Shown piece after piece: positions 14,065 through 18,930 of a stretch of 18,930 nt of DNA (position 1 is its first letter; the number at the start of each line of letters is the position of its first letter). This stretch comes from an uncultured archaeon (GTDB lineage: Archaea; Thermoproteota; CALKCG01; B24), in the NCBI GenBank assembly GCA_938082915.1, contig CALKCG010000153.1, positions 1-18,930 on the forward strand. The letters run 5' to 3'. The notes beneath the pieces were generated by a model that saw only the letters and a program-made list of their open reading frames with translations, ran no database searches and was not told the DNA's origin. The translations under genes and the position numbers were made by a program.

Positions 14065-14550
14065 ATGGAGGAGCTAGCGCGAGGCAAACTGGACCCCAAA
14101 AAGCTCAGGCAGAACATAGACAGAGTGCGGGGCAACATTAAACTCCTGAGGGAGACCATCGGTGACTCCTTCGGTGATAGACCCATCATTGGCTTCATCC
14201 GCGATTTGAGAAAGAGAGTTAAATCTGGAGTGTCCCCTAGTGAAGTGGAATATGGAGAGGACGTGGAGAGCCAGGAAAAGGTCGCCGAGTCCCCTAGCCC
14301 TAGCGATGTCGAAACACCCACCCACGCGGAGGAACTCCCGCCAAGGCTCATTGAGCGCAAACCCTTGGAGTTGGAAATTTTCAAGCGTCCGAGGCTCATA
14401 TCAAGCCTAAGAAAGTATGGTGAACTGCTGACCCGCGAAAAAGAGCTTGAGCTAAAGTACCAAGAGGCACGTTTAAAGCACTTCACCAAGCTTATGGAGA
14501 GTCCCCCACCCAAGCCTGAAAAGGAGGAAAAACGTGGAGTCCATTACTAG
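14065..14550 (+). CDS. charged helical protein, unknown function
   Basis: The 161-residue protein is highly charged. Residues 1-55 are helical and basic (KLRQNIDRVRGNIKLLRETI), 56-95 are low-complexity and acidic, and about 115-147 form a second helix with coiled-coil character (SSLRKYGELLTREKELELKY). The C terminus is proline- and lysine-rich. I do not recognise it. It starts 4 bases after the stop of the zinc-finger protein and its end overlaps the next gene by 17 bases, so it is translated as part of the operon. It may partner the preceding coiled-coil protein. Confidence 0.7.
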   Translation: MEELARGKLDPKKLRQNIDRVRGNIKLLRETIGDSFGDRPIIGFIRDLRKRVKSGVSPSEVEYGEDVESQEKVAESPSPSDVETPTHAEELPPRLIERKPLELEIFKRPRLISSLRKYGELLTREKELELKYQEARLKHFTKLMESPPPKPEKEEKRGVHY

Positions 14551-14710
14551 GGTGATTCGCACGAGGAGAGCATTTAGGTGTCCTGACTGTGGAACGTGGA
14601 TAAGACCCGATGACTACTTCACTTCATTGGATTGCCCAAGATGTGGGAGGCGGATCGCTTTAAGAGACGTGGAGGGGACCAAAAGCGAGACCCGAGCGAA
14701 GGGGTTCTGA
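14534..14710 (+). CDS. small zinc-ribbon protein
   Basis: This 58-residue gene starts with GTG at 14534, 5 bases after AAGGAGGAAA, a strong ribosome-binding site that itself lies inside the preceding gene. The product is basic and carries one zinc ribbon: CPDC at residues 16-19 and CPRC at 34-37, with 14 residues between the pairs. Nothing else is present, so it is a stand-alone zinc knuckle, probably binding nucleic acid or a partner protein. It overlaps the upstream gene by 17 bases and ends 3 bases before the downstream start, typical of a tightly coupled operon. Confidence 0.7.
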   Translation: MESITRVIRTRRAFRCPDCGTWIRPDDYFTSLDCPRCGRRIALRDVEGTKSETRAKGF

Positions 14711-14713
14711 GGT

Positions 14714-14980
14714 TTGTACTTGGTCATCGAATACTCCCTCCCGAAACACCCCCTATGTAGGAAGAGGATACCCATCACCACAAACAAGAAAAGACTCAGG
14801 GGCAAAATACTCCTAAAGAGTGAGGGGTTTCGGCTAAGCAACGCAAAGCGTTTACGGCTCCTGTCTAAGCTGACGGATGGAGACGTGAATGAGATCTTGA
14901 AGTGTCTGGTCAACCGGGCCTATGGATCGCGGGGGCAGCAAGGTGAGGCTAAGCTTTTAAAGTGGTGGGTTGAGGAATAG
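14714..14980 (+). CDS. small basic element protein
   Basis: The 88-residue protein is strongly basic (KHPLCRKRIPITTNKKRLRG near the N terminus) and ends in a helical segment (LTDGDVNEILKCLVNRAYGS, then AKLLKWWVEE). I do not recognise it. The start is TTG, 3 bases after the stop of the zinc-ribbon gene, with GAGG of that gene's end as a weak ribosome-binding site. It is the last gene of the zinc-finger operon and of the element; about 150 non-coding bases separate it from the DUF763 gene. Confidence 0.6.
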   Translation: MYLVIEYSLPKHPLCRKRIPITTNKKRLRGKILLKSEGFRLSNAKRLRLLSKLTDGDVNEILKCLVNRAYGSRGQQGEAKLLKWWVEE

Positions 14981-14998
14981 GGCTTTTTCACAAAGTCA

Positions 14999-15030
14999 AC
15001 CTATAAATTAATTTAAAAGTGCTTTTCGCC
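14999..15030 (+). repeat. copy B of the resolvase-promoter-like sequence
   Basis: This stretch shares two blocks with 18748-18776 in the same orientation: ACCTATAAAT (10 bases) and CTTTTCGCC (9 bases), with a similar AT-rich spacer that is 3 bases longer here. At 18748 the sequence, read leftwards, is the upstream region of the resolvase gene. Here no gene lies downstream in that direction. Confidence 0.4.
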
Positions 15031-15073
15031 TTGAAATGCTCGAATGCCCGGAGGGGGAGGAGGGAAATTCCAT

Positions 15074-15089
15074 ACTTATTTCCCCTAAT
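15074..15089 (-). repeat. right copy of the element-end inverted repeat
   Basis: ACTTATTTCCCCTAAT is the reverse complement of 7299-7314 except at one base. It lies between the last element gene and the DUF763 promoter (TTATTTAT at 15103-15110). Confidence 0.45.
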
Positions 15090-15135
15090 TTCCGTAGAGT
15101 AAGTTATTTATTCTTCCTATGCATCATTTAAACCT

Positions 15136-16269
15136 GTGGATTTTCAACGGGTTGGAGTTGCAGACCTAATTCTTCACAACGGTAAAGCTCCATCTTGGTT
15201 GATAAAGCGAATGGTCAGATTAGGCAGTACCATAGTTAAGTTGATCATAGATGAGTATGGTCATCGGGAGTTTCTACTAAGGCTTTCAAACCCCGTTTGG
15301 TTTCAAGCTTTATCCTGCGCATTAGCCTACGACTGGGATAGTAGCGGTACCACGACTGTACTTTGTGGTGTTTTAAAGAACGTACTCAACCAGCAGGATT
15401 TAGGCGTTAAAGCCGTCGGAGGAAAGGGAAAGCTTTCACAATTGAGCCTAAACGAAATAGACGGATTGAGTAAGATTTACGACTTCTCCGAGGAGGAAAG
15501 TAAACGACTCAAGTATGCAAGTAGAATGACCGCAAAGATCGATAACGTAGCTGTTCAAGCTGGTTATAGACTCTACCACCACACGATGTTCATATCGGAC
15601 GATGGAAGTTGGGCTGTTGTTCAACAAGGCATGAACCCGGATTTGAAGACAGCTAGGAGGTTTCACTGGCTTTCTGGAAGTTTCAAAAGCTTCGTCGTTG
15701 AGCCACATAGTGGAATAATAGGCAGCGTGGTACATAACAGCGTCCTCAATACCGTAGCAAAGGATTCCGAAGAATTCAGGAAATTAGCGGTAGATCTTGT
15801 TAAAGACGGAACCGAAAGGCTCAGAAGAACGCTGCTATCGATTCGAGTAGAGGGACAGGAAGCACTTTCCAAATGGATGACTGGACTCACGGAAACACCC
15901 ATTATAAAGGCGTATAAGGTGGATCCTAAGAGTGTAAATTGGGATTCTCTTAAGAAAGCCTATGAAAACGCCCCAAACAACTATGAAGAGCTTTTAGCGA
16001 TTAAAGGAGTAGGCCCATCCACCGTCAAAGCCCTTGCATTAATCTCGGAGCTCGTCTACGGCGTCCAACCAAGTTGGAAAGACCCTATCAAGTATAGCTT
16101 CGCGTTTGGAGGGAAAGACGGCATCCCATTCCCAGTGAAGCGACGAGAGTATGATGAAGCCATAAGTTTCCTTGAAGATGCAATATCAAAAGCCAAACTA
16201 GGTAGTAGAGATAAGATTGAAGCTCTTAAAAGACTTAAAAACTACGCTTCAAAAATTCAACTCGTATGA
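15136..16269 (+). CDS. DUF763 family protein with helix-hairpin-helix motif
   Basis: This 377-residue protein matches the DUF763 family, found mostly in archaea and without an established function. Family patterns seen are VADLILHNGKAPSWLIKRM at the start, NPVWFQALSCALAYDWDSSG near 54, GGKGK near 96, YRLYHHTMF and WAVVQQGMNPD near 146-170, and RFHWLSG. Near residues 285-305 EELLAIKGVGPSTVKALALI is a helix-hairpin-helix of the DNA-binding type. Length and domain order are normal. Most conserved patterns carry the residues I recall, though DWHSSG of relatives is DWDSSG here. The start is GTG, about 28 bases below TTATTTAT. A nucleic-acid role is suggested by the HhH only. Confidence 0.88.
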   Translation: MDFQRVGVADLILHNGKAPSWLIKRMVRLGSTIVKLIIDEYGHREFLLRLSNPVWFQALSCALAYDWDSSGTTTVLCGVLKNVLNQQDLGVKAVGGKGKLSQLSLNEIDGLSKIYDFSEEESKRLKYASRMTAKIDNVAVQAGYRLYHHTMFISDDGSWAVVQQGMNPDLKTARRFHWLSGSFKSFVVEPHSGIIGSVVHNSVLNTVAKDSEEFRKLAVDLVKDGTERLRRTLLSIRVEGQEALSKWMTGLTETPIIKAYKVDPKSVNWDSLKKAYENAPNNYEELLAIKGVGPSTVKALALISELVYGVQPSWKDPIKYSFAFGGKDGIPFPVKRREYDEAISFLEDAISKAKLGSRDKIEALKRLKNYASKIQLV

Positions 16270-16289
16270 GAAATAGTCTTTGGAGGGGG

Positions 16290-16308
16290 TGAAGCGTAAT
16301 GCGCTTCA
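16290..16308. terminator. hairpin between convergent DUF763 and DUF362 genes
   Basis: TGAAGCG-TAATG-CGCTTCA is a 7-bp stem with a 5-base loop, placed in the 41 bases between the two stop codons. It is preceded by GGAGGGGG and has no long T-run on either side, so it may act as a bidirectional terminator or simply as a 3'-end hairpin. Confidence 0.3.
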
Positions 16309-16310
16309 AC

Positions 16311-17060
16311 TTATTGGAAATATTGAAGACTAAGCCTATTTAAAACGTCAGATATACTCAATCCCCTATCTTCAGCTATCATCGTCAAGTGACGTACAGT
16401 TGTAGGCCCCATCCCCAGAAGTCTACATACAGCCAGGTCTACTATGAATGGGTCTACGCCAAGCAAGACTTTATCGTTTACCTCGGCCACGTGTAAACCT
16501 CTAGGGACTACTTTAACGAGGTCTGCTAAAACCTTATCGACGCCCCTCGCATGGTAATTTAAAAACTTAGATCTCACAATCAAAAGCCCAAACATATTTT
16601 TAATACAGCACGTTAACCTTGTTGTTGGATGGCTTCCAGCTTTAGCGAGGTTGATGAATAACCCTGCCTCCATTAAAACCGATGGGAGGGGGAGAGATGC
16701 GCATGTTCTATACTTTACCACGTTGACGTTAATCTTACCGTATTCAGAAAAATCTACGAGTTTAACCCCCTGAATACCTCTCAATTTTTCGTAAAAAGAT
16801 AAGCTTTTAAACCTCTCCTTGGGGGAATGCATAGTGCTAGCTGTATCACCTACGTAAACGGTTTTTGCATAATCCCCAGCGTAGAACACCGTAGCCTTTA
16901 ACAGGTCGATGTTTGGAGGGTAGAACCCGCAGATGTTTGGTTTAACTACTGCTATGTCGCATCGACTTGGCTTAAAACCTGATGCTTCGGCTAATTGGTT
17001 TAAAGACTTTATGGCTAGAGCGATGTCCGCGACAACCACCGTGAAAATTTCACTAGACAT
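16311..17060 (-). CDS. DUF362 family protein, short form
   Basis: From the ATG at 17060 the protein has 249 residues. DUF362 patterns seen include VVKPNICGFYPPN near 38-50, VYVGDTAS near 69-76, LMEAGLFINLAKAGSHPTTR and LTCCIKNMFGLL (the LK/IKNMFG block), and DPFIVDLAVCRLLG near the end. The family is often found beside ferredoxin domains, but no CxxCxxC cluster is present. In-frame codons extend to 17120, but a TATA-like TTAAAAA about 25 bases before 17060 supports the shorter version and avoids overlap with the divergent promoter. Function is unknown. It is head-to-head with a second DUF362 gene, 84 bases apart. Confidence 0.8.
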   Translation of the reverse strand: MSSEIFTVVVADIALAIKSLNQLAEASGFKPSRCDIAVVKPNICGFYPPNIDLLKATVFYAGDYAKTVYVGDTASTMHSPKERFKSLSFYEKLRGIQGVKLVDFSEYGKINVNVVKYRTCASLPLPSVLMEAGLFINLAKAGSHPTTRLTCCIKNMFGLLIVRSKFLNYHARGVDKVLADLVKVVPRGLHVAEVNDKVLLGVDPFIVDLAVCRLLGMGPTTVRHLTMIAEDRGLSISDVLNRLSLQYFQ

Positions 17061-17144
17061 CTGATTATTTAATAGCCTGTGTCTTTTTAAGTTTCCCGGA
17101 GGACGAAACTTTATCTTCAAGCTGATTTAAGAAGGCTGATAGAC

Positions 17145-18059
17145 ATGGATAGACCAGTAGTAGCAGTATCCAGGGGAACTAGCAGATATGAGACGGTTAA
17201 GAAAACCTTAGAACTCATACGTGACGATATAGCTGAAAGCATCAAAGGAAAACGTAAGGTGCTCATAAAACCGAACTTTGTATCAGACAGTATACAATTG
17301 GCTGCTACGCATGTAGATGCAGTTAGGGCAATACTCGACACGATCACACCTTTGACCACTGGAGAGATTCTGATAGGAGAGGGGTCTTATGGAGATACGT
17401 TTAAAGGATATAGAAACTTCGGCTACACGAGGCTCAGAAGCGAATACGGTGTCGAACTCGTAGATTTAAACAGCGACGAATACGTTGAAGTAAATGTTTT
17501 CAATAGAGAGTTTAGAGAGTTCCCAGTAAGAGTCTCTAGGATAGTTTATGAAAGCGATTACAGGATATCAGCCGCCGTCATGAAAACACACGACTTCGTC
17601 GTCGCAACACTATCCATAAAAAACATGGCGGTTGGAAGCATAATTAAACCCTACAAAGGTAGAATTCATCAAGGCTATCCAGCTATAAACTTAAACATCT
17701 ACAGGGTAGCTAAGTTCATACCAGTACATTTAGCGGTTATAGATGCTTTTAAAGCCATGGAGGGAGATGGACCAGTTTGGGGCAGTGAAGTTTCAATGAA
17801 CGCGGCATTGGCTGGTTTAGATCCTGTAGCCGTAGATGCAGTAGCCGCCTATATCATGGGGTTCAATCCAATGGATATAGGTTATATATACTATTGCCAT
17901 AAGTTTGGACTTGGAAATGCAAACATTGAAAATATAAGGATAGTTGGCGAAAACATTGAAATGTTAAAGAGGAGGTTTAAACCCCATAGGACTATCGATG
18001 AGCAGTTTAACTGGAGGATGCCTCAAGAACTGCTATCTCAACTAAATCTAGACCCTTAG
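17145..18059 (+). CDS. DUF362 family protein
   Basis: This 304-residue protein has the complete DUF362 pattern: VLIKPNFVS near 40-48, THVDAVRAILD near 55-65, ILIGEGSYGDTFKGY near 75-89, SAAVMKTHDFVVATLSIKNM near 141-160 (the K-x-H and IKNM blocks) and DPVAVDAVAAYIMGF near 226-240. It lacks the C-terminal ferredoxin seen in some relatives and has no signal peptide. Function is unknown. It is longer than the divergent partner and their similarity is confined to family blocks, so they look like old paralogues. A TATA-like ACTTTATC (17109-17116) is about 30 bases upstream of the ATG. Its stop is 4 bases from that of the convergent resolvase. Confidence 0.87.
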   Translation: MDRPVVAVSRGTSRYETVKKTLELIRDDIAESIKGKRKVLIKPNFVSDSIQLAATHVDAVRAILDTITPLTTGEILIGEGSYGDTFKGYRNFGYTRLRSEYGVELVDLNSDEYVEVNVFNREFREFPVRVSRIVYESDYRISAAVMKTHDFVVATLSIKNMAVGSIIKPYKGRIHQGYPAINLNIYRVAKFIPVHLAVIDAFKAMEGDGPVWGSEVSMNAALAGLDPVAVDAVAAYIMGFNPMDIGYIYYCHKFGLGNANIENIRIVGENIEMLKRRFKPHRTIDEQFNWRMPQELLSQLNLDP

Positions 18060-18063
18060 GAGG

Positions 18064-18714
18064 CTACTTTGAATTCCTCCACTTATACTCCCAAGGGTTT
18101 ACACTCCACTCTATAAGTCTCCGCTTAAGGGTTTTAGAGCTTACACCTAGAATCTTAGCTATAGCAGACATTGACAGCCCCTTCTCTAAATAACCTACAA
18201 CCGTCTTCTTATCTATTGCCTTCATAGGTCTACCGATACGTTTCCCTTCAAGCTTAACCCTCCTCATCCCCTCTTTAGTCCTCTGACTTAACAATTCCCG
18301 TTCCCTTTCAGCAACCCAGCTGAATATGGCGAGTACAAGCTTACGAATCGATGGATCTAACGTCTGAAGGAAACTCTCTTTAGGACTTATACTGACGAGT
18401 GGAGTTTCGAGCGTTTCAAGTGCTTTTACGGCTTCAAGCGTCTCATAGAAGCTTCTACCTATCCTTGAAAGCTCGTACACTATTGTGACTACGGGTTTAG
18501 GTTTTAAGCCTACAACCTCTTCTACAAGCTTTCTGAACCCCTGTCTCTTAAGTGGAGGAATCTTCCCACTTATAGCTTCATCCTCATAGTACTTGACAAC
18601 CAAATAGCCGTTATTACGTGCCCACTCATCGATAGCTATCTTCTGATTTTCAACAGTCTGCTCACCAGTACTAACCCGCACATATGCGACAGCTGGCTCA
18701 AACTCAGTAGACAA
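18064..18714 (-). CDS. serine site-specific recombinase (resolvase family)
   Basis: The 216-residue protein has a resolvase/invertase catalytic domain at about 8-140. It shows YVRVSTGEQ with R13 and the nucleophile S15, the YELSRIGRS motif with R84 and R87 (an Asp at the position before R84 is Ser, common in archaeal members), and the long E-helix AERERELLSQRTKEGMRR. A GRP motif (161-163) leads to a short helix-turn-helix (about 178-200, SMSAIAKILGVSSKTLKRRL). This is the small resolvase layout, not the large serine integrase. The start is TTG with GGGGG about 8 bases upstream. No transposase is adjacent, so it is a lone recombinase. Similar sequence at 14999-15030 may be a second site. Confidence 0.9.
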   Translation of the reverse strand: MSTEFEPAVAYVRVSTGEQTVENQKIAIDEWARNNGYLVVKYYEDEAISGKIPPLKRQGFRKLVEEVVGLKPKPVVTIVYELSRIGRSFYETLEAVKALETLETPLVSISPKESFLQTLDPSIRKLVLAIFSWVAERERELLSQRTKEGMRRVKLEGKRIGRPMKAIDKKTVVGYLEKGLSMSAIAKILGVSSKTLKRRLIEWSVNPWEYKWRNSK

Positions 18715-18747
18715 AATCTAAAACCCCCTTAATTCCGTAAGGTTTGG

Positions 18748-18776
18748 ACCTATAAATCGTTTAAGCACTTTTCGCC
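18748..18776 (+). promoter_or_regulatory. resolvase promoter region, copy A of the repeated sequence
   Basis: Read leftwards, GGCGAAAAGTGCTTAAAC followed by ATTTATAGG looks like a BRE/TATA-type promoter 35-60 bases before the resolvase TTG. The same two blocks recur at 14999-15030. The remaining 150 bases to the window end are AT-rich, with no supported gene. Confidence 0.4.
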
Positions 18777-18930
18777 GTTTATTTCTCAAGGGCTCCTTTA
18801 TGTCCATAAACTTATCCGTGGCAACTAGGGGGCCTTAGATTATGCTTGGGAAACTCCAAATCTCCACAATACTTAGATAATTTAATTGATTTATGATATA
18901 AGTAAATCGATGAAAATTAAAAATTTAAGT

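Larger units (their letters stand above)
7290..15105. mobile_element. integrated plasmid- or virus-like element of about 7.8 kb
   Basis: The block begins with a tyrosine recombinase and holds about twelve tightly packed small genes: a replication-type ATPase, an RHH repressor, C2H2 and zinc-ribbon proteins and small membrane proteins. Metabolic host genes flank it on both sides. Its genes look richer in G and C than the flanking genes, although I did not compute this. The limits are set by the recombinase on the left, the last element gene on the right, and a 16-base inverted repeat with one mismatch at 7299-7314 and 15074-15089. I found no convincing direct-repeat attachment site and no tRNA at either end. 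No virion gene is recognisable. Confidence 0.72.

Noticed and set aside
14614..14913. Minus-strand frame as the gene served by the promoter-like sequence at 14999-15030
   Set aside because: It lies wholly antisense to the zinc-ribbon and basic-protein genes, has no recognisable motif and no ribosome-binding site.
15020..15060. GCTCGAATGCCC as the T-arm of a tRNA used as integration site
   Set aside because: No acceptor stem, anticodon arm or D-arm can be built around it, and no matching copy exists at the left end.

Overview
The window looks like chromosomal DNA of a thermophilic archaeon, probably of the TACK/Thermoproteota side; I cannot place it further. The evidence is archaeal-type promoters (an AT-rich TATA box about 25 bases upstream of start codons, with little or no leader), many GTG and TTG starts, and the gene families present: short ribbon-helix-helix (RHH) regulators, DUF763, DUF362 and a lone serine resolvase. 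No rRNA, tRNA or CRISPR array was seen.

Left host region (1-7260): a possible gene remnant (1-231), a small RHH regulator, orotidine 5'-phosphate decarboxylase (pyrF), a DUF72 TIM-barrel protein, then a stretch of decayed genes. A sulfatase-superfamily gene (2168-3642) has two in-frame TAG stops and two single-base frameshifts. A second gene (3853-4334), resembling a retropepsin-like archaeal family, is broken by three frame changes and a TAG. A short relic at about 4340-4400 matches the 3' end of the sulfatase gene. Beside these sits an intact 896-residue GH78 alpha-L-rhamnosidase. Sulfatase remains next to a rhamnosidase suggest past use of a sulfated, rhamnose-containing polysaccharide.

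Central region (about 7290-15090): a compact integrated element of about 7.8 kb with a higher GC content than its flanks. Its left end is a tyrosine recombinase carrying a C-terminal zinc ribbon. It continues with a basic protein, a divergent run of three small genes (two membrane proteins and a PH-like protein), a convergent intergenic region rich in inverted repeats, a P-loop ATPase with a winged helix (probable replication protein) overlapping a 68-residue gene, a divergent RHH repressor, and a four-gene operon of zinc-finger and coiled-coil proteins. No capsid, portal or packaging gene is recognisable, so it reads as an integrated plasmid or a minimal or satellite-like element. Related palindromes built on GTTTT...AAAAC or TAGTAAAAC cores lie on three of its promoters and probably form one repressor regulon. 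One of them is part of an 86-base hairpin with perfect 21-bp arms. A second nested inverted repeat (10805-10894), with a TATA-like palindrome to its right, may encode a small RNA or mark an origin.

Right host region (15090-18930): DUF763, two divergently transcribed DUF362 proteins, and a serine resolvase convergent with the second DUF362. A sequence resembling the resolvase promoter also lies at the right end of the element, in the same orientation, so the two copies flank a 3.7-kb segment.
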